A program made the translations under genes and the position numbers. This document shows, one piece after another, positions 41,367 to 51,276 of a DNA stretch of 60,173 nt. Every line of letters begins with the position of its first letter. Within the stretch, counting starts at the first letter, position 1. The notes beneath the pieces are model-generated. The model was given only the letters and a program-made list of their open reading frames with translations, had not been told where the DNA came from and searched no databases. Source of the DNA: Clostridiales bacterium (GTDB lineage: Bacteria; Bacillota; Clostridia; Saccharofermentanales; Saccharofermentanaceae); NCBI GenBank assembly GCA_017617935.1, contig JAFZVF010000003.1, positions 1-60,173 of the forward strand, in the 5' to 3' direction.

Positions 41367-42388
41367 TCAAGGAAGCAATCGAAAAAATCGTATCAAAGCA
41401 GGATCTTACTTATGAAGAAGCATACACCGTCATGAACGAGATCATGAACGGTGAGACCACGCCCACGCAGAACGCCGCATTCCTCGCCGCTCTTTCAACA
41501 AAGAGCGCGAAGGCTGAAACGATCGATGAGATCTCCGGCTGCGCACAGGCAATGAGAGAGCACGCAACACCCCTGGATCATCCGGGCATCAAGACTCTCG
41601 AGATCGTAGGAACGGGCGGAGACCGCGCAGGAAGCTTCAACATCTCCACCACTTCAGCATTCATCGCCGCAGCTGCAGGCGCATACGTCACCAAGCACGG
41701 CAACCGCGCGGCTTCTTCGAAATCCGGTACCGCTGACTGCCTTGAGGCATTGGGCGCAAACATCAGCCTTGAACCGGAGAGCTGCTCAGCACTTCTGAAG
41801 GATTCAGGCTTCTGCTTCCTTTTCGCGCAGAAGTATCACACTTCAATGAAGTACGTCGGCGCCATCAGAAGAGAGCTCGGATTCCGCACGGTCTTCAACA
41901 TCTTAGGACCCATCACGAATCCCGCTCATCCTGAGAGCTACCTTCTCGGCGTTTACGACGAGTATCTCGTAGAAGTCATCGCCAACGTTCTTAAGAATCT
42001 CGGTGCAGAGCGCGCAATGGTCGTTTATGGCCAGGACAAGCTCGACGAGATCTCCATTTCCGCACCCACGACAGTTGCAGAACTCAAGGACGGCGTGATC
42101 ACCAAATATGAGATCTCTCCTGAAAAGTTCGGTCTTCCCATGGGAACCAAGGACGAGATCGTCGGCGGCACGCCTGAAGAGAACGCTGAAACGACGAGAA
42201 AGATCCTCAGCGGCGAGATCACGGGTTCAAAGCGCAACGTCGTTCTTCTCAACGCAGGCTGCGCGATCTACGTTGCAGGCAAGGCTGATTCCATCGAAGA
42301 CGGCATCAAGAAGGCCGCTGAGATGATCGATTCCGGCAAGGCTCTTGAGACTTTGAACAAGTTCGTAGAGCTTTCAAACAAGGTGTGA
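41363..42388 (+). CDS. trpD: anthranilate phosphoribosyltransferase
   Basis: A 341-residue enzyme joining anthranilate and PRPP. The glycine-rich GTGGD (83-87) and [10 protein letters not shown] bind [25 protein letters not shown] follows in two parts ([12 protein letters not shown], then TADCLEALG), and [11 protein letters not shown] is present. Normal length. Starts inside the trpG stop (4-bp overlap), so it is translationally coupled. trpC starts 3 bp after its stop. Confidence 0.97.
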   Translation: MIKEAIEKIVSKQDLTYEEAYTVMNEIMNGETTPTQNAAFLAALSTKSAKAETIDEISGCAQAMREHATPLDHPGIKTLEIVGTGGDRAGSFNISTTSAFIAAAAGAYVTKHGNRAASSKSGTADCLEALGANISLEPESCSALLKDSGFCFLFAQKYHTSMKYVGAIRRELGFRTVFNILGPITNPAHPESYLLGVYDEYLVEVIANVLKNLGAERAMVVYGQDKLDEISISAPTTVAELKDGVITKYEISPEKFGLPMGTKDEIVGGTPEENAETTRKILSGEITGSKRNVVLLNAGCAIYVAGKADSIEDGIKKAAEMIDSGKALETLNKFVELSNKV

Positions 42389-42391
42389 TCC

Positions 42392-43189
42392 ATGAGCGAC
42401 ATCCTCGAGACAATTGCCGCGAGCACAAGAAAAAGAGTTGAAGTCGCAAAGCTCATCATTTCCGAGAACGAGCTTCGCGAAAAGGCTTTCGCGCTTTACA
42501 AGGAGCGCGGAAGAAACTGCCCCGTTTCCTTTAAGGACGCGCTCGCCGCAGACGGCATGAGCTTCATCTGCGAGTGCAAAAAGGCTTCGCCTTCAAAGGG
42601 CCTTATCGCAGCGGATTTCCCGTACATTGACATCGCCAGGGATTACGAGGCGGCAGGCGCTTCTGCGATCTCCGTCCTCACCGAGCCCGAGTGGTTTAAA
42701 GGCGACTTGAAGTACCTGAACGAGATATCACAGGCGGTAAGCATCCCCACTCTCCGCAAGGACTTCACGGTATCGCCCTACATGATCTACGAGGCTTATC
42801 TGAACGGCGCTTCGGCAGTCCTCCTCATCTGCTCCCTTCTTGACGGAAAGACGCTTGAGGAATACATGGGGATCGCGGAAAGCTTAGGCTTGGACGCTCT
42901 TGTCGAGGCGCATGACGGTGACGAGGTAAAGATGGCGATAGGCAGTGGCGCAAAGATAATCGGCGTAAACAACCGGAATCTGCGCACCTTCGAAGTCAAC
43001 GCCTCCAACTGCCTAAGACTCAGGAATGAAGTCCCTGACGGCGTTCTCTTCGTTGCCGAGAGCGGGATCAAGACGCACGAAGACGTTAAGATTCTTCTGG
43101 AAAACAAAGTCGATGCGGTTCTTATCGGCGAGGCCCTCATGACCTCTCCCGACAAGAAGGCTTATCTGAACAAACTGAAAAATGGCTGA
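42392..43189 (+). CDS. trpC: indole-3-glycerol phosphate synthase
   Basis: A 265-residue TIM-barrel enzyme that closes the indole ring. Key segments are FICECKKASPSKGLI (catalytic Lys), ISVLTEPEWFKGDLKYL, TLRKDFTVSPYMIYEA, LVEAHDGDEV, IIGVNNRNLRTFEV, FVAESGIKT and AVLIGEALM. It is monofunctional; trpF is a separate downstream gene that it overlaps by 8 bp. Confidence 0.97.
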   Translation: MSDILETIAASTRKRVEVAKLIISENELREKAFALYKERGRNCPVSFKDALAADGMSFICECKKASPSKGLIAADFPYIDIARDYEAAGASAISVLTEPEWFKGDLKYLNEISQAVSIPTLRKDFTVSPYMIYEAYLNGASAVLLICSLLDGKTLEEYMGIAESLGLDALVEAHDGDEVKMAIGSGAKIIGVNNRNLRTFEVNASNCLRLRNEVPDGVLFVAESGIKTHEDVKILLENKVDAVLIGEALMTSPDKKAYLNKLKNG

Positions 43190-43787
43190 TATTAAGATCA
43201 AGTTCTGCGGACTAAGACGCGAAGAAGACGTAAAGCTTGCGGCGTCACTCGGTGCCGACTTCATGGGCTTCATCCTGTCGGACAGGTTTAAGCGCTTCAT
43301 AGCGCCTGAAAAGGTTGGAAGGCTTAAGGAATTCGCCTCTTCCGCCAAGACTGTCGGCGTCTTTGTGGATGAACCAATGGATTACGTCGTCAGCGCCGCA
43401 AAGACCGCCAAACTCGACATAATCCAGCTGCACGGTTCGGAAGACGAGGAATACATATCTGAGGTCAAGGAAAAAACAGGTCTTCCGGTGATTAAAATGA
43501 TCAAGCCCGTGTCCTTAAATGATATAATGGCAGCTCAGCACAGCGTGGCTGACCTGATACTGCTCGACTCGGGCGCAGGCGGTACGGGAAAGAAGTTCGA
43601 CTGGTCGCTTGCAGAAAGCCTGGAAAGGGATTACATCCTTGCGGGCGGCCTTAATCCCGGCAACGTCGGTGATGCGGTAAGAAGGCTCAAGCCTTACGCA
43701 GTCGACGTCAGTTCGGGCGTAGAGGTATCGGGAATCAAGGACTTTGAGAAAATGAAGGCATTTGCCTCGGAGGTAAGAAAGATATGA
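43182..43787 (+). CDS. trpF: phosphoribosylanthranilate isomerase
   Basis: A 201-residue TIM barrel catalysing the Amadori rearrangement between TrpD and TrpC. The catalytic Cys is in [21 protein letters not shown] is typical, [15 protein letters not shown] carries the catalytic Asp, and [10 protein letters not shown] and [10 protein letters not shown] bind phosphate. It overlaps trpC by 8 bp and trpB by 4 bp. Confidence 0.96.
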   Translation: MADIKIKFCGLRREEDVKLAASLGADFMGFILSDRFKRFIAPEKVGRLKEFASSAKTVGVFVDEPMDYVVSAAKTAKLDIIQLHGSEDEEYISEVKEKTGLPVIKMIKPVSLNDIMAAQHSVADLILLDSGAGGTGKKFDWSLAESLERDYILAGGLNPGNVGDAVRRLKPYAVDVSSGVEVSGIKDFEKMKAFASEVRKI

Positions 43788-44974
43788 CAAACCCTAACGG
43801 AAGGTTCGGAATACACGGCGGACAGTACATGCCGGAAACGCTGATGAATGCCGTGATCGAGCTCGAGGAAGCATATAACCATTTCAAGAACGACCCTGAG
43901 TTCAACAAGGAGCTCACGGATCTTTTCAACAACTACGCAGGGCGTCCCAGCCTTCTATATTACGCGGAAAAGATGACGAAGGACTTGGGCGGCGCAAAGG
44001 TCTATCTCAAGAGAGAGGACTTAAACCACACGGGTTCACACAAGATAAACAACGTGTTGGGCCAGGCCCTTCTTGCAAAGAAGATGGGCAAGACGAGGCT
44101 CATAGCTGAGACCGGCGCAGGCCAGCACGGCGTTGCAACTGCGACTGCCGCGGCACTTCTCGGAATGGAGTGCGTCGTCTTCATGGGTGAGGAAGACACC
44201 AAGCGTCAGGCCCTGAACGTATACAGGATGAGGCTTTTGGGAGCTACGGTCATCCCCGTTAAGAACGGCACCGCAACGCTCAAGGATGCCGTTTCCGAAG
44301 CGATGCGCGAATGGACTTCAAGGATCGACGATACTCACTACTGCCTTGGCTCGGTCATGGGACCTCACCCCTTCCCCACCATCGTAAGGGACTTCCAGGC
44401 AGTCATCTCAAAAGAGATCAAGCAGCAGATGATGGAAGCTGAAGGACGCCTTCCCGATGTCGTAATGGCATGCTGCGGAGGCGGTTCAAACGCCATCGGT
44501 TCGTTCTATCACTTCATTGAAGACAAGGATGTGCGCCTCATCGGCTGCGAGGCAGCAGGCAGGGGCATCGATACCTTTGAGACGGCCGCGACGATCAACA
44601 CGGGCCGCGTAGGCATCTTCCACGGCATGAAGTCTTATTTCTGCCAGGATGAATTCGGTCAGATCGCTCCCGTTTATTCGATCTCCGCAGGTCTCGACTA
44701 TCCGGGAATCGGCCCTGAGCACGCATACCTCCACGACATCGGAAGAGCCGAATACGTTGCGGTTACGGACGACGAGGCGGTCAACGCTTTCGAGTATCTG
44801 TCACGCACTGAAGGAATCATCCCCGCGATCGAATCCGCTCACGCGGTCGCACACGCTTTGAAGATCGTTCCCGAAATGAGCAAGGACAAGACGGTCGTCA
44901 TCACGATCTCAGGCAGAGGCGACAAGGACTGCGCGGCCATCGCAAGATACAGAGGAGAAGACATCAATGAGTAA
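43784..44974 (+). CDS. trpB: tryptophan synthase beta subunit
   Basis: A 396-residue PLP enzyme that joins indole and serine. The PLP lysine is K87 in [31 protein letters not shown] (catalytic Glu), the phosphate loop [10 protein letters not shown] and the C-terminal SGRGDKD are present. [14 protein letters not shown] at the start marks the common TrpB1 class that pairs with TrpA. Overlaps trpF by 4 bp and trpA by 8 bp. Confidence 0.97.
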   Translation: MTNPNGRFGIHGGQYMPETLMNAVIELEEAYNHFKNDPEFNKELTDLFNNYAGRPSLLYYAEKMTKDLGGAKVYLKREDLNHTGSHKINNVLGQALLAKKMGKTRLIAETGAGQHGVATATAAALLGMECVVFMGEEDTKRQALNVYRMRLLGATVIPVKNGTATLKDAVSEAMREWTSRIDDTHYCLGSVMGPHPFPTIVRDFQAVISKEIKQQMMEAEGRLPDVVMACCGGGSNAIGSFYHFIEDKDVRLIGCEAAGRGIDTFETAATINTGRVGIFHGMKSYFCQDEFGQIAPVYSISAGLDYPGIGPEHAYLHDIGRAEYVAVTDDEAVNAFEYLSRTEGIIPAIESAHAVAHALKIVPEMSKDKTVVITISGRGDKDCAAIARYRGEDINE

Positions 44975-45737
44975 CATAGCTAAAGCATTTGAAAACGGTA
45001 AGGCTTTCATCCCCTTCATCACATGCGGAGACCCTGATCTTGAGACGACCATGAAAGTCGTAAAAGAAGCGGTAAGGGCCGGTGCGGACCTGATCGAACT
45101 CGGCATCCCCTTTTCTGATCCAACCGCTGAAGGCCCCGTCATCCAGGCTGCAAGCGCAAGGGCTCTGTCGGCTGGCACTACCACCGACAAGATCTTTGAC
45201 ATGGTCGCAAAGCTCCGCGAAGAGGTAACGATCCCGCTCACCTTCATGACGTATGCAAACGTCGTCTTCTCATACGGTGCTGAGCGTTTCATCTCACGCT
45301 GCAGGGAAGTCGGGATTGACGGCTTGGTCCTCCCTGACATTCCGTTCGAGGAAAAGGAGGAATTCCTTCCTTACACGAAGAAGTACGGCGTTGACCTGGT
45401 AAGCCTCATCGCGCCCACTTCCGAGGACCGCATATCCATGATCGCCTCCGAAGCGGAAGGCTACATCTACGTCGTTTCAAGTCTTGGCGTCACCGGCGTC
45501 AGGAGCAACATCACGACTGACGTCGCAAGCCTTACTTCAAAGGTCCGCGAGAGCTCTCACGTTCCGTGCGCGATCGGCTTCGGAATTTCAACGCCCGAGC
45601 AGGCGAAGACTATGGCGCAGTATGCAGACGGCGTCATCGTAGGTTCCGCCATCGTTAAGATCATCGCCGAATACGGCAAGGAAGCGCCTTCGCACGTATA
45701 CGATTACGTCAAGTCGATGAAGGACGCGATCAGATAA
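44967..45737 (+). CDS. trpA: tryptophan synthase alpha subunit
   Basis: A 256-residue TIM barrel that splits indole-3-glycerol phosphate. The first catalytic residue is E44 in [19 protein letters not shown]. Where enteric TrpA has Asp (D60), this protein has Glu (E55); I recall that variant in other Clostridia. [12 protein letters not shown] and AIGFGIST bind phosphate. It overlaps trpB by 8 bp. The pepT start codon lies 1 bp after its stop. Confidence 0.96.
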   Translation: MSNIAKAFENGKAFIPFITCGDPDLETTMKVVKEAVRAGADLIELGIPFSDPTAEGPVIQAASARALSAGTTTDKIFDMVAKLREEVTIPLTFMTYANVVFSYGAERFISRCREVGIDGLVLPDIPFEEKEEFLPYTKKYGVDLVSLIAPTSEDRISMIASEAEGYIYVVSSLGVTGVRSNITTDVASLTSKVRESSHVPCAIGFGISTPEQAKTMAQYADGVIVGSAIVKIIAEYGKEAPSHVYDYVKSMKDAIR

Positions 45738-45738
45738 G

Positions 45739-46938
45739 ATGGATCAGTTTTCGCCGCTCGTAGAGCGTTTCTTAAGATACGTAAAGATCGATACGCAGTC
45801 CGATGAAGAGTCAGGCATGCACCCTTCAACGGACAAGCAGCGCGATCTTGCAGGCCTTCTCGTCACGGAATTGGAAGACCTTGGCCTTGAAGTCGATTAC
45901 GACGAGCGGAACTGCTACGTCTACGCGTATCTTCCGCCCAAGGGCTCTGATGCCGACATTGGATTCATCGCCCACATGGACACTTCTCCCGCGGTCTCGG
46001 GCAAAGACGTGAAGCCCCAGATACTGAGAGACTACGACGGCAAGGATGACATCCTCGATCCCGAAGAATTTCCTGAACTGAAGGAACACCTGGGCGAAAC
46101 GCTCATCAGAAGCGACGGAAACACGCTCCTCGGCGCGGACGACAAGGCAGGCGTCGCAGAGATAATGGAAATGCTCTCTTACTTCAAGAACAATCCGGAA
46201 GTCCCTCATCACGGCATTGCCGTCGCCTTCACTCCCGATGAGGAGATCGGCGAGGGAACCTTGAATTTCGATCTCGAAAGATTCCACGCAAAGCAGGCTT
46301 ATACCGTTGACGGCGGCAAGTTCGGGATACTCGAATACGAGTGCTTCAACGCCGCGATGGCGACCGTCGAGATCAAGGGCAGGAGCGTTCACACGGGGAG
46401 CGCAAAAGGCCTCATGATCAACGCCTCGCTTGTCGCAAACGAATTCATAAACCTCATGCCCGAGGACGAAACGCCTGAGACAACCGAAGGCTACGAAGGC
46501 TTTTACCATCTCGACAGCATAAAGGCCGAGTGTGAACACGCACGAATGCAGTTCCTGATAAGGGATCACGACCTTGAAAGATTTGACGCCCGCAAGGAAT
46601 TCATGAGGGACGCCGCATTCACGATAAACGAACGCTACAAGGCTGATCTGTGTTCCGTCACGATCGAGGACCAGTATCCCAACATGGCGTTGTTCCTAAC
46701 GGACCACATGGACCTCGTGGAACGCGCTGAAAACGCCGTCAGGAAGGCGGGAGGCATTCCTTCATCTGAACCCGTCAGAGGCGGAACGGACGGCGCCATA
46801 CTGAGTTCCCGGGGGCTTCCCTGCCCCAATCTTTCCACGGGCGGTTACAACTATCACAGCCGCTATGAATTCTGTTCCGTCCAAGAAATGGAAAGATCTT
46901 TGCAGGTGCTCATTCTTCTCGCAAAGCCTGATGCTTGA
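45739..46938 (+). CDS. pepT: peptidase T (tripeptide aminopeptidase)
   Basis: A 399-residue M20B metallopeptidase that releases the N-terminal residue from tripeptides in the cytoplasm. Zinc-site motifs: HMDTSPA (H79, D81), GADDKAG (D134), TPDEEIGEG (E168, E169) and YTVDGGKFG. PVRGGTDGAILS and LSTGGYNYHSRYEF complete the site. It follows trpA by one base and has no promoter of its own that I can see, so it is probably read as the eighth gene of the T-box operon; peptide breakdown could supply tryptophan (inference). Confidence 0.93.
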   Translation: MDQFSPLVERFLRYVKIDTQSDEESGMHPSTDKQRDLAGLLVTELEDLGLEVDYDERNCYVYAYLPPKGSDADIGFIAHMDTSPAVSGKDVKPQILRDYDGKDDILDPEEFPELKEHLGETLIRSDGNTLLGADDKAGVAEIMEMLSYFKNNPEVPHHGIAVAFTPDEEIGEGTLNFDLERFHAKQAYTVDGGKFGILEYECFNAAMATVEIKGRSVHTGSAKGLMINASLVANEFINLMPEDETPETTEGYEGFYHLDSIKAECEHARMQFLIRDHDLERFDARKEFMRDAAFTINERYKADLCSVTIEDQYPNMALFLTDHMDLVERAENAVRKAGGIPSSEPVRGGTDGAILSSRGLPCPNLSTGGYNYHSRYEFCSVQEMERSLQVLILLAKPDA

Positions 46939-46949
46939 AGCGCCTTATG

Positions 46950-46958
46950 TGATAGAAT
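46950..46958 (+). promoter_or_regulatory. possible extended -10 promoter
   Basis: TGATAGAAT lies about 38 bp before the glycosyltransferase start codon, just after pepT. No -35 seen. Confidence 0.35.
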
Positions 46959-46995
46959 TAGGTAATTCAAATTCAGGAAGTCGGAAACGCAAAAT

Positions 46996-48162
46996 ATGAG
47001 TCAGATCAAATTCGTAAAGGTTGCATACGTCCACGATTGGCTTTATGCAAACCGCGACCGCAGGGAAGTCGACGTCGCCGTCAATCTCGGCTGGGACGTC
47101 ACGGTCGTAAAGCCTGACACCGGAATAGACGACGAGCCTGAAAGATACAAGCTCTTAAAGTTCACCACGAGGCCCCACAAGCATTATCCCAAAAAGCTCA
47201 ATCAGATCAGCGCGGGATTCAAATGGGCCAAGGAGATAGCCAAACTGCAGCCCGACGTCATCAGCGGCCACAACATGAAAGGCACTTTTATCGCGCTTCT
47301 TTCCAACAAATACAGGAAAGACAAGAAAAAGGCCCGCATTGTCTATGACGCCCACGAATACCGCATGGGCCAGCTGATCAACAGCAATGCCCTTAAGCGC
47401 AAGATAAACGCCGCGGCCGAGAAATACGTGATCAGGCATAGTGACCTTCCGATGTTCGTAAACGATTCGATCTGCGACGCGGTCAAGAAGGACTACAAGC
47501 TTGAGGAAAGGCCGCTTTGCGTAAGAAACTTTCCTTTGCTCGCACCCGAGGTGACTGCTGAAGAAAAGGCCGCTGCAAGGAAGGAGCTCGAGGACCTTTT
47601 TGAAGACAAGGGCGAAAAGACGATCGTAATGTTCCATGGTCAGTTCCGCTCAGGATGCAGCATCGAAAAGCTGATAAAGGCCGCGGAAGCGATCCCTTCA
47701 ATGCATCTTGTTTTATTGGGCTATGCAGTAAATCAGGATTACTACGAGAACATGATCAAGTCCTCTTCCGCAAGAAGCCGCATTGCGATCCACGGCGCGG
47801 TCCCTCAAAAGGAGCTTTGGAAATACGTTTCAGCCGCCGACATCGAAGCGGTGATAATCGAAAACAAGAACGCGAGCTACTACTATTCCCTGCCAAACAA
47901 GCTTCTTGAAAGCATCCAGGGCTTAACTCCAGTGATCGGTTCGGTCTACCCTGAGATCAAGGCGGTAATCGACAAATACAAGGTCGGCATCACTTGCACG
48001 CCAGAAGATCAGGACTCCATAAACAAGTCGATCGAGTACATGATAAACAACCGCGAATTCTTAACAGAGTGCAGCAAAAACTGCATCGCCGCAAAACAGG
48101 AGCTCTGCTGGGAAAAGGAAAGCAAGGTTCTTGAGGAAGCCTTCAAAAAACTCGAAGGATAA
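46996..48162 (+). CDS. glycosyltransferase (GT-B fold, GT4-like)
   Basis: A 388-residue cytoplasmic GT-B protein. The N-terminal domain includes DVISGHNMKGTFIALL and IVYDAHEYRMGQL. The C-terminal donor-binding domain has VMFHGQFRSGCSIEKLIKAA, HLVLLGYA, RIAIHGAVPQKELWKYVSAA and a final YSLPNKLLESIQGLTPVIGS, which corresponds to the family E-x7-E region. It probably adds a sugar during surface-polysaccharide synthesis. Donor and acceptor are unknown. The start is the ATG at 46996 after a weak GGAAGTCGG. It converges on the acetyltransferase gene. Confidence 0.8.
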   Translation: MSQIKFVKVAYVHDWLYANRDRREVDVAVNLGWDVTVVKPDTGIDDEPERYKLLKFTTRPHKHYPKKLNQISAGFKWAKEIAKLQPDVISGHNMKGTFIALLSNKYRKDKKKARIVYDAHEYRMGQLINSNALKRKINAAAEKYVIRHSDLPMFVNDSICDAVKKDYKLEERPLCVRNFPLLAPEVTAEEKAAARKELEDLFEDKGEKTIVMFHGQFRSGCSIEKLIKAAEAIPSMHLVLLGYAVNQDYYENMIKSSSARSRIAIHGAVPQKELWKYVSAADIEAVIIENKNASYYYSLPNKLLESIQGLTPVIGSVYPEIKAVIDKYKVGITCTPEDQDSINKSIEYMINNREFLTECSKNCIAAKQELCWEKESKVLEEAFKKLEG

Positions 48163-48164
48163 GA

Positions 48165-48728
48165 TCAGATCAATCTGCCGTTCTCAAGCTTAAACTCACG
48201 GCCGCAGTCAGGGCACTTGAGGTCTTCGCCCAGTACCTGGCCGCATTCACATACCCATCCTATCTGCTTTGCGGGAACGCCCGCCATAAGCGCGTGCGGG
48301 AGGACGTTCTTGGTCACGACGGCTCCTGCCGCGATGGTCGCGTATTCACCGATGTCGTGATTGCATACGATGGTTGCGTTTGCGCCGATGGTCGCGTCGT
48401 GATGGACAACGGTCTTCTTGTAGCCAGCGCTTCCCTTGGGGTAGCGGGCTCTAGGCGTAAGGTCATTGGTAAAGACGCATGAAGGGCCGCAGAATACGCA
48501 GTCTTCAAGCGTTACGCCCTCATATACGGAAACGTTGTTCTGGATCTTAACGCCGTTGCCGATCGTCACGTCCTTGGATATGTTGACGTTCTGGCCGAGC
48601 GAGCATTTCTCGCCTATTACGGCACCGGACTGGATGTGGCAGAAATGCCAGATCTTCGTGCCTTTGCCGATGGTTACGCCATCGTCGACGTAAGAGGATT
48701 CATGAACAAAATAATCTTTGTTTTCCAT
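48165..48728 (-). CDS. hexapeptide sugar N-acetyltransferase with C-terminal zinc ribbon
   Basis: A 187-residue left-handed beta-helix acetyltransferase. Repeats such as GVTIGKGTKIWHFCHI, AVIGEKCSLGQNVNI and GVTLEDCVFCGPSCVF match the WbpD/WlbB type, which acetylates UDP-3-amino-sugar acids for surface polysaccharide. ATIGANATIVCNHDIGEYA and VLPHALMAGVPAKQIGWVC close the helix. The last 35 residues add CxC and CPDCG (VCECGQVLGEDLKCPDCGRE), a zinc-ribbon-like tail. Last gene of the minus-strand polysaccharide operon, 9 bp after DUF4012. Confidence 0.88.
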   Translation of the reverse strand: MENKDYFVHESSYVDDGVTIGKGTKIWHFCHIQSGAVIGEKCSLGQNVNISKDVTIGNGVKIQNNVSVYEGVTLEDCVFCGPSCVFTNDLTPRARYPKGSAGYKKTVVHHDATIGANATIVCNHDIGEYATIAAGAVVTKNVLPHALMAGVPAKQIGWVCECGQVLGEDLKCPDCGREFKLENGRLI

Positions 48729-48737
48729 AAGCTTTTC

Positions 48738-51146
48738 TCATTTCGGAGCTTTAGCGTTTCTGTATGCGGACAGCAGAGGAGTCGTTACGACCTTCGGCTT
48801 GACGTTGACTCCGGGAGCCGTGGTCACCTTGAAGGTGAAAGTGACGGTCTTGCCCGCCTTTATCCAGAACAGGTCTTTGTTGTAGTACACCTTGAGATCC
48901 TGATAGGAGCCCGAGACGAACTTCAGGTTGCTGTTGTTCTTGAAGCTTGAGATCTTTCCGCCCGCAGGAGCGAAGAAGTAAACAACGGAACGCATGTCAG
49001 GACCGTACTTGCTGGTGAGGTACGGGTTGCCGCTTCCCTTCTGGACCGAAGTCTTGTCAATGTTGTTCTTGATCTTGACCGTGACGGGATACGTTACGGA
49101 ACCATCCTTGTTGACGGTCTCCTTGCCCATGGTGGTCTTGATGTCGACGTAGATTCCAAGCTTGTTTGCCAGTTTGACGTTAAAGAAGATGCCAAGCTCG
49201 GGGTTGTTCTTGTCGTAATTCAATGAACCGGACAGGCCCAATGCCTTGACCTGCTCCTCTGCCTGCTTGTCAGCCATCCACATCATGAGGATCCTGTCGT
49301 CGCCGGCCTTCTTGATCACTTCGAGGAGCTTAAGGATCGTCTTTACGTTCAGGTTGGACATGACGCCGCTCAAAGTCTTTTTCGCCGCTTCGGCGAAAAG
49401 GCCGTTTGCCTTGTCGTCAGCCTTTCTCCTGAGGTTTCCGTCCTTGATGGTCTTCTTCGTGTAGTACTGGAAATAGATGTCGCGCTGGAGGTACTTGACG
49501 GTGTACTTCTCATCGAGCTTAACGCCGTTGGACAGGGTTATGTTGCCCATGACGGGGATCAGCTTGCTGACGATGACCGGAGTCATTGAAATGACTCCGT
49601 CGACGGTCTTCTTGTTCTTTTTCTTGTAGCCGTTGGCCATGAGCTCAGCAACCCTGGGGAAATGCGGGTTGACCGTGCAGGCCGTAAGCTTGTCGCCGTA
49701 CCAGTTCTTGGAGAAGATCTCGTTTTCCTTTGCGGAGATCTTGTTGACGCCCTTGTTCTTGAATGGCATGACGTCCAGAACGGGCTTGAAATCGCCTATG
49801 TGGAGGATTCCGTCCCTTATCGTTACAACGCCCATGGAAGCCGGGAGGCCGCCTATGGAGCGCATCTCTGCGCTATTCTGCGCTACGAGCAGATAAGTCT
49901 TGTCCGAACCGTCGCCGAGCAGGACGTCGATAAGGGGCACGTAGGTGTTGTAGTCGTCCATAAGAGACAAAGCGCTGTCGAGCTTTGAAGTTATCTTGGC
50001 AGTCTGCTTCGGGTGGTCCTTCAGGAGCTTGTTCGTCTTGAACATGTCATTTGCCCTGTTGAGATAAGGCTTGACCGTCTCAACAAGGCTTAAGTAATCC
50101 CTTATGATCGTCGTATCGATGTCGCCGTCAGAGGTCTTCAGCTTGGAGATCGGAGACCTTGTCATAACGGCAGCCGCGGGGCGGATGACGCCCTTTGAGA
50201 TCTCACGGGCAAACTTCATGAGGCTTATGACGTCAGCCTCGTTGTCCTTGGCGAGCTTTCTGTATTTGCTTATCTTGTTCTCGACCTTTTCGATCTTGAA
50301 TGCGGGAAGCGCGTTGACGTCTTTGAGCAAAGACTCCGCAAGAGGCGTGAGCTCGTCGATTCCGTCAGCGAAGATGAGGATCTGCGAAGCCATCTCGGGA
50401 CCGACCTTGTCCATCGAGATATCGAGTTTCAGCGAATTGCCGTTCTCGGTAAGGAACTTGGCAACGGGCCTCATGACGTTGTCGGAAGTCTTCTTCATGA
50501 ACTTCAGGTAAGTCTTGATCTCGGGTTCGTTCTCCCTTGCCAAGGTCCTGTATTTGCTGACCTTTGATTCAAGCTTCGCATACTCGAAAACAGGGAGCGC
50601 GTTGAAGTCGTCCAAGACCTTCTCTACCGCGGGGCAAAGCTCGTCGATGAGCGCCGAATATTCATTGAGCGTGGTGCCCAGTTCGGGGCCTATCTTGGTG
50701 AATGTGGATTTCGAGGGAAGGCCCTTCTCGCGGAGGTGCTTTACAACGGGCTTTATAACCGTGTTGGACGCTTCGTCCACAACGTCTAAGAACTGGATCG
50801 CGGTCTTAAGGTCGTCACCGTATTTGGGAGCCTTCTCCTGAACGAGCTGCCAGCGCTCCTCGTTTATCGTGGCCCGCATCTCGGCGGACAGTGTGTCTAT
50901 CTTCTGTACGGAAAGGTTTGCAGCCTCGTAATTGCCTTTCTCAATATGCGTTACGAGAGCCTTAAGCTCAGCCTTGAGATCTTCAGCATCCTTAACCAGG
51001 CCCATACCGCTGTTGTAGTATTCGTATGCCTGATAACCTGCAAAACCGAGTCCGCCCAAAAGCAGGGCGACCAAAACAAGCACAATGGCCAGTTTAACCG
51101 GCTTGCGCTTCTGACTCTTGGTCTTTGCTTTATTTGCATGTTTCAT
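48738..51146 (-). CDS. DUF4012 membrane-anchored protein
   Basis: An 802-residue protein with a basic N-terminus and one membrane helix (about 21-41). The extracytoplasmic part begins with two and a half copies of a repeat of about 105 residues (IKTYLKFMKKTSDNVMRPVA and VISLMKFAREISKGVIRPAA; NALPVFEYAKLESKVSKYR and NALPAFKIEKVENKISKYR). DUF4012 follows (LLVAQNSAEMRSIGGLPAS, GDFKPVLDVMPF, NWYGDKLTACTVNPHFPRVA). The family occurs in polysaccharide loci; its activity is unknown. I chose the ATG at 51146; a TTG at 51164 overlaps the ribosome-binding site. Confidence 0.85.
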   Translation of the reverse strand: MKHANKAKTKSQKRKPVKLAIVLVLVALLLGGLGFAGYQAYEYYNSGMGLVKDAEDLKAELKALVTHIEKGNYEAANLSVQKIDTLSAEMRATINEERWQLVQEKAPKYGDDLKTAIQFLDVVDEASNTVIKPVVKHLREKGLPSKSTFTKIGPELGTTLNEYSALIDELCPAVEKVLDDFNALPVFEYAKLESKVSKYRTLARENEPEIKTYLKFMKKTSDNVMRPVAKFLTENGNSLKLDISMDKVGPEMASQILIFADGIDELTPLAESLLKDVNALPAFKIEKVENKISKYRKLAKDNEADVISLMKFAREISKGVIRPAAAVMTRSPISKLKTSDGDIDTTIIRDYLSLVETVKPYLNRANDMFKTNKLLKDHPKQTAKITSKLDSALSLMDDYNTYVPLIDVLLGDGSDKTYLLVAQNSAEMRSIGGLPASMGVVTIRDGILHIGDFKPVLDVMPFKNKGVNKISAKENEIFSKNWYGDKLTACTVNPHFPRVAELMANGYKKKNKKTVDGVISMTPVIVSKLIPVMGNITLSNGVKLDEKYTVKYLQRDIYFQYYTKKTIKDGNLRRKADDKANGLFAEAAKKTLSGVMSNLNVKTILKLLEVIKKAGDDRILMMWMADKQAEEQVKALGLSGSLNYDKNNPELGIFFNVKLANKLGIYVDIKTTMGKETVNKDGSVTYPVTVKIKNNIDKTSVQKGSGNPYLTSKYGPDMRSVVYFFAPAGGKISSFKNNSNLKFVSGSYQDLKVYYNKDLFWIKAGKTVTFTFKVTTAPGVNVKPKVVTTPLLSAYRNAKAPK

Positions 51147-51276
51147 CAGATGGTCGTTCTCCAAATAATTATTATTTATTTAAGATAACGGCATATTCTA
51201 TCACTTGGGTCTATATCGTTCAACCGAAAACCGCCGGAATCGCCCCGCGGGGACCCGGTCAAAACGCATGAAAGCC

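Noticed and set aside
45826..46569. Minus-strand open frame of about 247 codons opposite pepT
   Set aside because: A shadow of the clear peptidase T coding sequence; no start site or family match.
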